Source: Rhodobiaceae bacterium (GTDB lineage Bacteria; Pseudomonadota; Alphaproteobacteria; Rhizobiales; Tepidamorphaceae). Taken from it: a stretch of DNA of 64,000 bases. This document shows, piece after piece, positions 24,414 through 32,663 of the stretch; within the stretch, counting starts at the first letter, position 1; each line of letters starts with the position of its first letter. The notes beneath the pieces were generated by a model. The model did not search any database. It saw only the letters and a list, made by a program, of their open reading frames with translations, and had not been told where the DNA came from. Position numbers and translations under genes: made by a program. Where the stretch lies: contig JACKJK010000004.1 of assembly GCA_020637985.1 (NCBI GenBank), positions 434,001 through 498,000 on the forward strand, read 5' to 3'.

Positions 24414-25514
24414 ATGGAAAGACGTGAATTTCTACTGAAGGGCGCGGCGATCACGACCGGCGCCGCTGCCGCAACCACGCTGGCAGCCCCGGCGATCGCA
24501 CAGGGCAGGGTCGAGATGGCCATCGTGTCGACCTGGCCGCGCGACTTCCCCGGTCTCGGCGTCTCCGCACAGCGCGTTGCCGCGCGCATCGGCGAACTGA
24601 CCGAAGGCCGCATCAACGTGACCTATTTCGCCGCCGGCGAAAAGGTTGGCGCCTTCGACTCGCTCGACGAAGTGGCCGCCGGCAATAGCCAAGCCTACAT
24701 CGCCGCCGACTACTACTGGAAGGGCAAGCACCCGGCCTGGGCCTACTTCACCGCCGTTCCCTTCGGCTTCACCTATGCCGAGATGGACGCCTGGATGAAG
24801 TTCGGCGGCGGCCGCGAGCTGCATGAGGAAGTCGCTGGCGGCTTCGGCATCCATCCGATCCAGGTCGGCAACACCGGCGTGCAGATGGGCGGCTGGTTCA
24901 ACAAGGAAATCAACTCCGGCGACGACTTCAAGGGTCTGAAGATGCGTATTCCGGGCCTCGGCGGCGACGTTCTCGCCAAGCTCGGCGCCTCTCCGGTGTC
25001 CCTGCCCGGCGGCCAGATCTACGAAAACCTGGTCTCCGGCGCCATCGACGCCACGGAGTGGGTCGGCCCGTACAACGACTACTTCCTGAAGTTCTACGAA
25101 GCCGCGAAGTACTACTACTTCCCGGGCATGCACGAGCCGGGCTCGCAGCTGACCATGGGCTGCAACGCATCCTGGTGGGGCGGGCTGACCGACACCGACC
25201 GCAACATCATCACCGCCGCGTGCATGGAAGAAAACGCCATGCAGATGGCCGAGACCAACGCCCGCAACGGTGAGTACCTGACCAAGCTCATCAACGACCA
25301 CGGCGTGGTGCTCAAGGAGTTTAACGACGAGACCTACGACGCCATGTACGGGGCGGCCGAAGAGGTCTTCGAGGAAACCCGCGGCCACAGCGAACTCGCC
25401 GCCAAGGTGCACGATGCCTTCGTGGGCTTCCGCGCCGACGTCGGCCGCTGGATGCTGGCTGCTGAATCCAGCTACCTGCGCCAGCGCAACCGGGTCACGG
25501 GCGTCAAGCTGTAA
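24414..25514 (+). CDS. dctP: TRAP transporter solute-binding protein (DctP family)
   Basis: A 366-aa periplasmic protein. The N-terminus has a twin-arginine-type signal (MERREFLLKGAAITTGAAAATTLAAPAIA, broken here by the cleavage region APAIAQG). The mature part carries TWPRDFPGLGVSAQRVAARI and the ligand-clamping region GLKMRIPGLGGDVLAKLGASPVSLPGG with the conserved Arg and Asn/Ala-Thr-Glu of DctP proteins. It resembles the mannitol/chloroaromatic (FcbT1-like) branch. SD GAGGTGG lies 5 nt before the ATG. A strong hairpin separates it from the permease genes. Confidence 0.92.
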   Translation: MERREFLLKGAAITTGAAAATTLAAPAIAQGRVEMAIVSTWPRDFPGLGVSAQRVAARIGELTEGRINVTYFAAGEKVGAFDSLDEVAAGNSQAYIAADYYWKGKHPAWAYFTAVPFGFTYAEMDAWMKFGGGRELHEEVAGGFGIHPIQVGNTGVQMGGWFNKEINSGDDFKGLKMRIPGLGGDVLAKLGASPVSLPGGQIYENLVSGAIDATEWVGPYNDYFLKFYEAAKYYYFPGMHEPGSQLTMGCNASWWGGLTDTDRNIITAACMEENAMQMAETNARNGEYLTKLINDHGVVLKEFNDETYDAMYGAAEEVFEETRGHSELAAKVHDAFVGFRADVGRWMLAAESSYLRQRNRVTGVKL

Positions 25515-25542
25515 GGCGGCCGGGAACGGTAGAACAACACCC

Positions 25543-25568
25543 GGGACGGGGCTCGTCGGCCCCGTCCC
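25543..25568 (+). terminator. GC hairpin between dctP and dctQ
   Basis: GGGACGGGGC (25543-25552) pairs perfectly with GCCCCGTCCC (25559-25568) across a 6-nt loop and is followed by TTTCTG. It lies 28 nt after the dctP stop and 26 nt before the dctQ start. It looks like a partial terminator or mRNA stabiliser that would give more binding protein than permease. Confidence 0.75.
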
Positions 25569-25594
25569 TTTCTGTAAGCGGGGGGAAATTTATC

Positions 25595-26596
25595 GTGACA
25601 GCGGTCGATACTGCGGCGCCGGCGCCATCGGATTCGAACACGACGGCTCTTCTATTCCGGCTGTTCGCATGGATGATGCTCGGTTTCACGGTGGCATTCG
25701 TGCTCAATGCCTACCTGAGCCACTGGCGCGACTTTCCCGGCGCCTCCGCGATCTTTTCACAGGGGCCGAACGCGCTCTCTGCCATCCAGGCAGCGCTCAC
25801 AGCCGGCCTGATGCTGATCGGCGCCCTCTATGTCCTGAGGAGCCGGACGCGCAGCCTGCGCGACGATTCCCGGCGTATCTCCGACATGAACGCCTTTTTC
25901 ATCCGCGCCGCCTTCTGGTCGGTCGTCCTGGTTGGCCTGGCCGACACGGTGATCTCGTTCCTGCGCGTCGAGGGGATGCTGGAAGGCGTGTTCGGCAGCG
26001 ATCTTTCCAGTGCGCTTGGCCGCTCGAACTTCCGCGGCACCTACGTGCATATCCCGCTGATCCTCGCGTCGATCGCCGTCGCCTGGTTCGTGCGCTCGCT
26101 GGGTTTCTACTGGCTGGCGCTGCTGGTCGTAGTGGCGGAACTGCTGATCGTCATCGGCCGCTTCATCTTCTCCTACGAACAGGCCTTCATGGCCGACCTT
26201 GTGCGCTTCTGGTACGCAGCATTGTTCCTGTTCGCGAGCGCCTACACGCTGCTCGAGGAAGGCCATGTCCGCGTCGACGTGTTCTACACGGGCCTGAGCG
26301 CACGCACGAAGGGCCTGCTCAACGCGTCGGGAACGCTGCTGTTCGGCATCCCTCTGTGCTGGGTGATCCTGGTGATCGGCGCCGGCACCAAGCAGTCGAT
26401 CATCGTCAGCCCGCTGCTCAGCTTCGAGGTCACCCAGGCCGGCTTCGGCATGTATGTTAAATACCTCATGGCGGGTTTCCTCGCCGTATTTGCCATCTCG
26501 ATGCTCGTCCAGTTCATCAGCTACCTGCTGGATGCCGTCGCCGACGTGCGCGGCGATCCGGGCGGCCGCGAGCATGAATCCCACGCCAACGCGTAG
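25595..26596 (+). CDS. dctQ: TRAP transporter small permease (DctQ), long form
   Basis: A 333-aa membrane protein, clearly longer than the usual ~170-220 aa. It shows about seven or eight hydrophobic segments: an extra N-terminal block (residues ~20-140, two or three helices) precedes the DctQ core (SLGFYWLALLVVVAELLIVIGRF to the C-terminus, with EEGHVRVDVFY, the hallmark of DctQ). The GTG start is supported by GGGGGAAA 8 nt upstream. It functions as the subunit that holds DctM and the binding protein together. dctM follows 21 nt downstream. Confidence 0.88.
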   Translation: MTAVDTAAPAPSDSNTTALLFRLFAWMMLGFTVAFVLNAYLSHWRDFPGASAIFSQGPNALSAIQAALTAGLMLIGALYVLRSRTRSLRDDSRRISDMNAFFIRAAFWSVVLVGLADTVISFLRVEGMLEGVFGSDLSSALGRSNFRGTYVHIPLILASIAVAWFVRSLGFYWLALLVVVAELLIVIGRFIFSYEQAFMADLVRFWYAALFLFASAYTLLEEGHVRVDVFYTGLSARTKGLLNASGTLLFGIPLCWVILVIGAGTKQSIIVSPLLSFEVTQAGFGMYVKYLMAGFLAVFAISMLVQFISYLLDAVADVRGDPGGREHESHANA

Positions 26597-26617
26597 CCAT
26601 AGTCACGGGACATCGTC

Positions 26618-29281
26618 ATGGAACTGATTTTCATCATCGTTCTGATCGCCGTCATGGCCTACGCGCTGGGGTCAGGCTATCCGGTCGCATTCGCCCTGCC
26701 CGGCTCGGCGATTGTCACGATCGCGCTGGCCTCCCTTGCCGGCTACCTGATGACCGGCAACGTCGACGCCTATTTCAGCCACGGCGGCCCGATCCAGTGG
26801 CTCAGCGCCGGCGTCACCAATTTCCGCGGCATCTACTGGGAAGCCGAGCGCGACACGCTGATCGCGATTCCGCTGTTCGTCTTCATGGGCATCATGTTGC
26901 AGCGCTCCAAGATCGCCGAGGACCTGCTCGTCACGATGGCGCAGCTGTTCGGCCCGGTCCCCGGCGGCCTCGGCATCTCGGTCGTCTTCGTCGGCGCCCT
27001 GCTGGCCGCCACGACGGGCATCGTCGGCGCGACCGTCGTCGCGATGGGCCTGATTTCCCTGCCCGCGATGCTGCGCAACGGCTATTCGCCGGCGCTCGCC
27101 ACCGGCACCATCGCCGCGTCCGGCACGCTTGGCCAGATCATCCCGCCCTCCATCGTGCTGATCATCCTGGCCGACCAGCTTGCCAGCGCCGTCGACCAGG
27201 CGAGCACCACCCGCCAGGCCCTCTACAAGGCGTCGACCGGCGAACTGTCCATGCCGGCGGACTTCGCGCTGACCTCCACCAGCGCCGGCGAAATGTTCCT
27301 CGGCGCGCTGGTGCCGGGCCTGCTCCTCGTCGGCCTGTACATGCTGTTCATCCTCGGTTTCGCCTTCATGCGCCCGAAGATGGCGCCCGCCGTCGTGCGC
27401 GAAGGCGCTTTCGACCGCGCCTTCGCCTGGAAGGTCTTCATCACCCTGGTGCCCCCGCTGGCGCTGATCTTCCTCGTGCTCGGCTCGATCATCCTCGGCA
27501 TCGCGACCGTCAACCAGGCCGGCGCTATCGGCGCCATCGGCGCGATGATCATGGCCGGCTATCGCCTGCGCGAGGACGAGAAGGGTGCCTACAGGCCCGC
27601 CATCCTGGCCATTCTCGCGATCCTCGGCATCGCCCTGATCGTCAGTTTCCACGCCGTCAACATCAAGCGCGTCGAGACAAGCGCCGACCTGCTTGCCCTG
27701 ATCCTGGCAATCATCGCGGTATCCATGCTGCTGATCGCCATCTGCTGGAGCGGCTGGCGCACGCTGAAGATCGAGGAAACGCTGCGCGGCGTCATGATCG
27801 AGACCGCGAAGACCACGTCGCTGGTCTTCATCATCCTGATCGGCGCCGCGATGCTCACCGCCGCCTTCCGTTCTTTCGGCGGCGAGGATCTCGTGCGCGA
27901 GTTCCTTCAGGGCATGCCCGGCGGCTTCTGGTCGCAGTTCGTCATCGTCATGCTGGTGATCTTCGTCCTCGGCTTCTTCCTCGACTTCATCGAGATCGCC
28001 GTCGTCGTCGTCCCGATCGTCTCGCCGATCCTGCTCGCCGATCCCTCCGCGAACGTCACGGCCGTCTGGCTGGGCGTGATGATCGGTCTCAACATCCAGA
28101 CGTCGTTCCTGACCCCGCCGTTCGGCTTCGCGCTGTTCTATCTGCGCGGCGTTGCCCCGGCGTCGGTCAAGACGATCGCCATGTACAAGGGCGTGATCGC
28201 GTTCATTTCGCTGCAGCTGATCGCGCTCGCCATCGTCGGGCTCAATCCCGCGCTGGTGAACTATCTGCCAAACCGCGTCTCGCTGCTGTCGGAAACCGCT
28301 CCGCCGCCGAAGAACCCGCGCCTGCAGGTCTGTCTCGAGGAGTACGCCGCCGAGCGCTATGCGACGAACGGCGCCGGTATCGCCGCGGCGATCGATGCGG
28401 CGGTAAAACTCGATGCCGGCATGCTGCCCGAAGACATTGCGAAGAACCTTGCCGGCAGCATCGAGCAGGCCGGAAAGGCCGCCGGGCTGATGTCTGAAAT
28501 CGTCACCGCGAACGCGGCCGTCGAAGAGGCAACGCCCGGCTACAAACCTCTGCACCAGCAGGTGCGTGCCATCGAGCGCGACATCCGCCGCATCGACCTG
28601 CAGATCGACGAACTCAAGCTGATCGTGCAGCGCTCCGGACCGAACGGCATCTATAGCCAGGCCCGCGGCGAGCGGGCGAAGGCGCGCATCGTCGATCTGG
28701 AAGCCGACCGTGCCGAGCTTGCCAGCCAGGTGCCCGCCAACTGGGAGCCTGAGCACAAGGCATTCAGCGCCCTTCAGAAGGCGGACCAGAAGGCCCGCCT
28801 CGGCTACCGGCGCACCATCGACCAGGCCTATGAACCGCTGCTCGAGGTGCTGGCGACAATCCGCGCCGGCGATCAGCTGCAGGCGATGAGCGCCGATCTC
28901 GATGCCCTCGTCGCGTCCCTGCAGAACGACACGGCCGAAGCATTTCTCGAGAAGATCGATCCGGTACGCTCGGCGATCGGCGAAATCCCCGGCGCCTCGA
29001 AGGTGCGCAATGCGGTGAACGATGCCCGCAAGGCCATGCGCAGCACCACGCCCGATCCGGCAGCCGCAGCCGCTGCCCTAGCGGAAGCCGGGACGCTGCT
29101 GGCCTCCGAAGTCGCCTGGCGCGAGAAGGCGTCAACCGGTCTGTTGCCGGGCCTGGAAACCTACGAGGCCGCCATCCGCAACACGATCGGCCTGCGCGGC
29201 CAGCACCGCTTGCCGCGCACGCAGGCGCTGTTCGTTGCCAGCTGCTCGTCGCATCACAGGGACGTGTCGCTCAGCTTCTGA
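26618..29281 (+). CDS. dctM: TRAP transporter large permease (DctM) with a long soluble C-terminal extension
   Basis: An 887-aa protein. Residues 1 to about 545 form the multi-spanning DctM core of the mannitol/chloroaromatic type (GSGYPVAFALPGSAIV, AERDTLIAIPLFVFMGIMLQ, the second conserved half GFFLDFIEIAVVVVPIVSPI, and IQTSFLTPPFGFALFYLRG). From about residue 545 a ~340-residue hydrophilic, Ala/Glu/Lys-rich segment follows, predicted to be helical and partly coiled coil (AIERDIRRIDLQIDELKLIV), with no membrane helix. Usual DctM length is 430-600 aa. The extension is in frame with no sign of a frameshift. It ends just before a terminator hairpin. Confidence 0.9.
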   Translation: MELIFIIVLIAVMAYALGSGYPVAFALPGSAIVTIALASLAGYLMTGNVDAYFSHGGPIQWLSAGVTNFRGIYWEAERDTLIAIPLFVFMGIMLQRSKIAEDLLVTMAQLFGPVPGGLGISVVFVGALLAATTGIVGATVVAMGLISLPAMLRNGYSPALATGTIAASGTLGQIIPPSIVLIILADQLASAVDQASTTRQALYKASTGELSMPADFALTSTSAGEMFLGALVPGLLLVGLYMLFILGFAFMRPKMAPAVVREGAFDRAFAWKVFITLVPPLALIFLVLGSIILGIATVNQAGAIGAIGAMIMAGYRLREDEKGAYRPAILAILAILGIALIVSFHAVNIKRVETSADLLALILAIIAVSMLLIAICWSGWRTLKIEETLRGVMIETAKTTSLVFIILIGAAMLTAAFRSFGGEDLVREFLQGMPGGFWSQFVIVMLVIFVLGFFLDFIEIAVVVVPIVSPILLADPSANVTAVWLGVMIGLNIQTSFLTPPFGFALFYLRGVAPASVKTIAMYKGVIAFISLQLIALAIVGLNPALVNYLPNRVSLLSETAPPPKNPRLQVCLEEYAAERYATNGAGIAAAIDAAVKLDAGMLPEDIAKNLAGSIEQAGKAAGLMSEIVTANAAVEEATPGYKPLHQQVRAIERDIRRIDLQIDELKLIVQRSGPNGIYSQARGERAKARIVDLEADRAELASQVPANWEPEHKAFSALQKADQKARLGYRRTIDQAYEPLLEVLATIRAGDQLQAMSADLDALVASLQNDTAEAFLEKIDPVRSAIGEIPGASKVRNAVNDARKAMRSTTPDPAAAAAALAEAGTLLASEVAWREKASTGLLPGLETYEAAIRNTIGLRGQHRLPRTQALFVASCSSHHRDVSLSF

Positions 29282-29307
29282 CGCAGGTCTGTCCTGCCGC
29301 ACACGCG

Positions 29308-29339
29308 AACGCCGGGCGCTTGAAAAGCAGCCCGGCGTT
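29308..29339 (+). terminator. Terminator-like hairpin after dctM
   Basis: AACGCCGGGC (29308-29317) and GCCCGGCGTT (29330-29339) form a perfect 10-bp stem with a 12-nt loop, starting 27 nt after the dctM stop. The run of T is short. It probably ends the TRAP operon mRNA. Confidence 0.65.
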
Positions 29340-29401
29340 TGCACATATTGCACCGGTCATGTGGCCGCCGGAAAGGCCACGCTTGCGGATTTGGACGCGC
29401 C

Positions 29402-30166
29402 ATGAGCACCACCCCGATCGTCATCGTCTCCACCGACGTCAAGGAAATCGACGGTTATCGCTGGCACGCCGCGCCCCAGCAGTATCTCAAGGCGCTTGCC
29501 GGCCCCGCCGGCGTGCTGCCGCTGATGCTGCCCTCGCTCGGCGAGGCCATCGACATCCCCGCCGTGCTGGCCCGCTGCGACGGCGTGCTGCTCACCGGTT
29601 CGCGCTCCAACATCCACCCGCCGCACTACGGCGGCGAGGCGCATGCCCGCCATGAGCCCTTCGACCACGAGCGCGACGCCACCACGCTGGCGCTGGCGCG
29701 CCATGCGCTGGACGCCGGCGTTCCCCTGTTCGCCATCTGCCGCGGCCACCAGGAACTGAATGTTGCGCTGGGCGGCAGCATCGCCGGCGAGATCCAGGAA
29801 GAGGAAGGCCGCATGGACCACCGTGCGGCGGACTCCACCGACAACAACATCCGCTTCCAGATGGCCCACACCGTGCGGCCGCGCAAGGGCGGCCTTCTGC
29901 ATCGCATCCTCGAGTCCGACGAGGTGATCGTGAACTCGCTGCATCGCCAGGCCATCGGCAAGCTCGCGCCTAGCCTTGTCATCGAGGCCTCCGCCGAGGA
30001 CGGCACCATCGAGGCGACAACGGCGGCGCACGCCAAGGCCTTCGCCCTGTCAGTGCAGTGGCATCCCGAATACTGGGCCGGCAGCGATCCGGTCTCGACG
30101 AAACTGTTCGCCGCCTTCGGCGATGCCTGCCGCGCCCACCGCGCCGAACGCCTGAAGGCCGCCTGA
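29402..30166 (+). CDS. Gamma-glutamyl-gamma-aminobutyrate hydrolase family (PuuD-like class I amidotransferase)
   Basis: A 254-aa class I glutamine amidotransferase-fold hydrolase. The nucleophile Cys is in LFAICRGHQELNVALGG, and the His-x-Glu dyad is in VQWHPEYWAG. The oxyanion/glutamyl region reads LLTGSRSNIHPPHYGG, as in PuuD proteins. PuuD hydrolyses gamma-glutamyl-GABA to Glu and GABA in putrescine degradation. Start MSTTPIVIV at 29402. It follows a TRAP operon and lies near aguAB, so a role in polyamine-related metabolism is possible; no other puu genes are present. Confidence 0.85.
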   Translation: MSTTPIVIVSTDVKEIDGYRWHAAPQQYLKALAGPAGVLPLMLPSLGEAIDIPAVLARCDGVLLTGSRSNIHPPHYGGEAHARHEPFDHERDATTLALARHALDAGVPLFAICRGHQELNVALGGSIAGEIQEEEGRMDHRAADSTDNNIRFQMAHTVRPRKGGLLHRILESDEVIVNSLHRQAIGKLAPSLVIEASAEDGTIEATTAAHAKAFALSVQWHPEYWAGSDPVSTKLFAAFGDACRAHRAERLKAA

Positions 30167-30178
30167 AGGTTTTCCGGC

Positions 30179-30847
30179 CTACGCCGCGAGGAACCGCGCC
30201 ACGTCGGCAAGCTCCCTGCCGCGCGCGGCGAACGTTCCGGGCAGCCGTTCGTCCGGCTGGCCGCTGCGGTTGAGCCAGATGACGTTGAAGCCGAAGTGCG
30301 ATGCGGCATGCGCGTCCCAAGCATTCGACGAAACGAACAGCACGTGTTCCGGCTGCACGGCGAGCCGTTCTTCGACCAGTTCGTAGACGTGCGGGTGCGG
30401 CTTGTTGACCCTGATCGCGTCGACCGAGATGACATCGTCGAGCAATTCGCCAAGCCCCGAGGCGGCAACGCCCGACGACAGCATCGGCGTGCAGCCGTTG
30501 GACAGGATTGCTGTCTTTCGCCCGCTGGCCTTCAGCTTGCCCAGCGTTTCGGCAGCGTCGGGATAGGCATCGATGCGATTGTAGAGATCGAGCAGGCGCA
30601 CGCGCAGGTCAGGATCGATGATCGCGTTCGCCTCCATGGCAAAGTCGAGCGCATCTGCGGTCACCTCGCGGAAGTCCTTGTAAGCGCCCATCAACGAGCG
30701 CAACCAGGTGTACTGCAACTGCTTGTCGCGCCATGTCTGCGAGAACGCCGGCCACTTGTCACCGATCTCCTCCGCCAGATGGCGCGCCGGCCCGTTGACG
30801 TCGAAAAGCGTCCCGTAGGCATCGAACACGCAAGCCCGGATGTCCAT
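30179..30847 (-). CDS. Haloacid dehalogenase, type II (L-2-haloacid dehalogenase-like)
   Basis: A 222-aa HAD-superfamily enzyme. Motif I is ACVFDAYGTLFD with nucleophilic Asp, motif II ILSNGCTPML, motif III Lys in VNKPHPHVYE, and motif IV VSSNAWDAHAASHFGF. The SSNxWD and DAYGTLFD forms are those of L-2-haloacid dehalogenases, which hydrolyse (S)-2-haloacids to (R)-2-hydroxyacids. The start at 30847 follows GGGGGAG closely; an ATG at 30874 would add nine residues. It is convergent with the PuuD-like gene and divergent from nitrile hydratase. Confidence 0.88.
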   Translation of the reverse strand: MDIRACVFDAYGTLFDVNGPARHLAEEIGDKWPAFSQTWRDKQLQYTWLRSLMGAYKDFREVTADALDFAMEANAIIDPDLRVRLLDLYNRIDAYPDAAETLGKLKASGRKTAILSNGCTPMLSSGVAASGLGELLDDVISVDAIRVNKPHPHVYELVEERLAVQPEHVLFVSSNAWDAHAASHFGFNVIWLNRSGQPDERLPGTFAARGRELADVARFLAA

Positions 30848-30953
30848 CTCCCCCAGCCCTCCGCTTGAAATCACGTTGTTGATAGCAGGCTTTCAAATCC
30901 CGCCGAATGCCGCAACTATACTGCCTGTAGGAACCCACAAGGCGAGACGCCCG

Positions 30954-31658
30954 ATGAGCGAAAGCGATCACGATCCGGAGAGCGGCGGTCACGGTCATCA
31001 CCATGGCCATGGCCACCATCATGGTCACCATCATCACGATCACGACCATTCCGAGCTCGACGAGATGGAGTTGCGTGTGCGCGCGCTGGAATCGCTGCTC
31101 GTCGAGAAGGGCTACGTCGACCCGCCGGCGCTCGACGTACTGATCGAGACCTACGAGAAGCAGGTAGGTCCGCGCAACGGCGCCGCCGTCGTCGCCCGCG
31201 CCTGGTCCGATCCGGCGTTCATGCAGGCCTTGCGCGACGACGCGACGGCGGCAATCGCGTCGATGGGCTTTACCGGCCGCCAGGGCGAGCACATGGTCGC
31301 CGTGGAGAACACGCCGGACACCCACAACATGGTCGTCTGCACCCTGTGCTCCTGCTACCCGTGGCCGGTACTCGGCCTGCCGCCCGCCTGGTACAAGTCG
31401 CCGGCCTACCGCTCCCGCGCGGTGATCGAGCCGCGCTCCGTTCTCGGCGAGTTCGGCGTGACCTTGTCCGGGGAAACCGCGATCCGCGTCTGGGATTCGA
31501 CCGCCGAGGTCCGCTACCTCGTCGTCCCGCGCCGCCCGGAAGGCACCGAAGGCATGGACGAGGCTGATCTCGCCTGCCTCGTCACCCGCGATTCCATGGT
31601 CGGCACCGGCCTCGCGCTCACCCCGGAAGAAGCGCGCGCCAGGGGGCTGCTCGCATGA
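30954..31658 (+). CDS. nthA: Nitrile hydratase alpha subunit, cobalt type, with His-rich N-terminus
   Basis: A 234-aa subunit that hydrates nitriles to amides. The metal claw is VCTLCSC (Cys129, Cys132, Cys134); Thr after the first Cys marks the Co(III) type. The conserved YPWPVLGLPPAWYKS and YRSRAVIEPRSVL segments follow. Residues 6-32 contain fifteen histidines, an extension not found in the well-known NHases, perhaps for cobalt capture. The start has AAGGCGAGA upstream. nthB overlaps it by 4 nt. A Ni/Co transporter gene ends next to this operon. Confidence 0.95.
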   Translation: MSESDHDPESGGHGHHHGHGHHHGHHHHDHDHSELDEMELRVRALESLLVEKGYVDPPALDVLIETYEKQVGPRNGAAVVARAWSDPAFMQALRDDATAAIASMGFTGRQGEHMVAVENTPDTHNMVVCTLCSCYPWPVLGLPPAWYKSPAYRSRAVIEPRSVLGEFGVTLSGETAIRVWDSTAEVRYLVVPRRPEGTEGMDEADLACLVTRDSMVGTGLALTPEEARARGLLA

Positions 31659-32311
31659 ACGGCCCGCACGATCTCGGCGGCGCGCACGGCTTCGGCGTCT
31701 TGCCGCTGGAGGACAACGAGCCGCTGTTCCACGCTGCGTGGGAGCGCCGCGCCTTTGCCGTCACGTTGGCCATGGGCGCGACGGGGTCGTGGAACATCGA
31801 CATGTCGCGTTACGCGCGCGAGCGCACCCCGCCCGCCGAATACCTCGCATCCAGCTATTATCGCCTCTGGTTCGAGGGGCTCGTCCGCCTGCTTGAGGAA
31901 TGCGGCCTCGCAACGCGCGACGAGATCGCCTTGGGCCGCATGCGGCGGCCGTCGGCACCGGTGAAGCGGGTTCTGAAGGCCGAAGACGTCGCGAAGGTGC
32001 TGGCCCGCGGCGGCCCGGTCGAGCGCGATACCCAGACAGCGCCGGCCTTCGCGGTTGGCGACCGGGTGCGCGCCCGCGTCATGAACCCGCACGGCCACAC
32101 CCGCCTGCCGCGCTACGTGCGCGGCCACCTCGGCACCATCGAGCGCATCCACGGCTGCCATGTCTTTCCCGATACCAACGCGGCGCGTGAAGGCGAATGC
32201 CCGCACTGGCTCTATGGCGTCGTCTTCGACGCCGGCGAGGTGTGGGGCGAAGCCAGGGCTGGCGACAGCCTGCATCTCGACCTGTGGGAGCCCTACCTTG
32301 AGCGCGCCTGA
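31655..32311 (+). CDS. nthB: Nitrile hydratase beta subunit
   Basis: A 218-aa subunit that pairs with NthA. It begins MNGPHDLGGAHGFGVL, the standard beta N-terminus, followed by the W-E-R-RAFAVTLAMG segment and SYYRLWFEGLVRLLEECGL. The C-terminal SH3-like part has FAVGDRVRARVMNPHGHTRLPRYVRG and ends HLDLWEPYLE. The ATG overlaps the alpha stop (ATGA), so stoichiometric translation is expected. The arginines that hydrogen-bond the claw in characterised enzymes correspond to the RAFAVT and RYVRGH contexts. Confidence 0.95.
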   Translation: MNGPHDLGGAHGFGVLPLEDNEPLFHAAWERRAFAVTLAMGATGSWNIDMSRYARERTPPAEYLASSYYRLWFEGLVRLLEECGLATRDEIALGRMRRPSAPVKRVLKAEDVAKVLARGGPVERDTQTAPAFAVGDRVRARVMNPHGHTRLPRYVRGHLGTIERIHGCHVFPDTNAAREGECPHWLYGVVFDAGEVWGEARAGDSLHLDLWEPYLERA

Positions 32312-32663
32312 CGACGCCCGCGGCAAGCTGCTGCAAAGCCCCGGCATCCCGCTCAGCGACGACGGCCCGGTGTTCGCCGAGCCGTGGGAGGCCAAGGCCT
32401 TCGCGCTCGCCGTCACCTGCCACGAGCGCGGCCTGTTCGCCTGGCATGACTGGGCGCAGGCGCTTGGCGGCACCATCGCCGCGCGCCCCGACATGCCCTA
32501 CTACCGGCAATGGCTGGCGACGCTCGAAGGTCTGCTCGCGGAGATTGGCACGGTTCCGGAAGCCGAGCGCCTGGACCGCGTCGATGCCTGGGACCGCGCC
32601 GCCAGGGCAACGCCGCACGGCGAGCCGATCGTGCTCGGCCGCGATCTCGAACCACATGACTGA
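32298..32663 (+). CDS. Nitrile hydratase accessory (activator) protein
   Basis: A 121-aa protein resembling the small NHase activators (beta-like N-terminal fold) needed for cobalt insertion into the alpha subunit. It shares the pattern FAEPWEAKAFALAVTCHERGLFAWHDWAQAL and YYRQWLATLEGLL with the beta subunit N-terminal half. The start is a TTG at 32298 with GTGGGAG 7 nt upstream, inside the last codons of nthB; the upstream in-frame ATG lies within nthB and gives unrelated residues. It overlaps the next gene by 8 nt. Confidence 0.85.
   Translation: MSAPDDARGKLLQSPGIPLSDDGPVFAEPWEAKAFALAVTCHERGLFAWHDWAQALGGTIAARPDMPYYRQWLATLEGLLAEIGTVPEAERLDRVDAWDRAARATPHGEPIVLGRDLEPHD

Noticed and set aside
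29282..29401. A frameshifted gene fragment between dctM and the PuuD-like gene
   Set aside because: The sequence is fully explained by a terminator hairpin and the PuuD leader; no partial homology was seen.
30917..30922. TATACT as the -10 box of the nitrile hydratase promoter
   Set aside because: No -35 hexamer at 16-18 bp was convincing, so it was not listed as a feature.
30992..31050. The CATCAC/CATGGC tandem tract in nthA as an unstable microsatellite or CRISPR-like repeat
   Set aside because: It encodes the His/Gly-rich leader in frame with varied codons; a coding tract and not an array.
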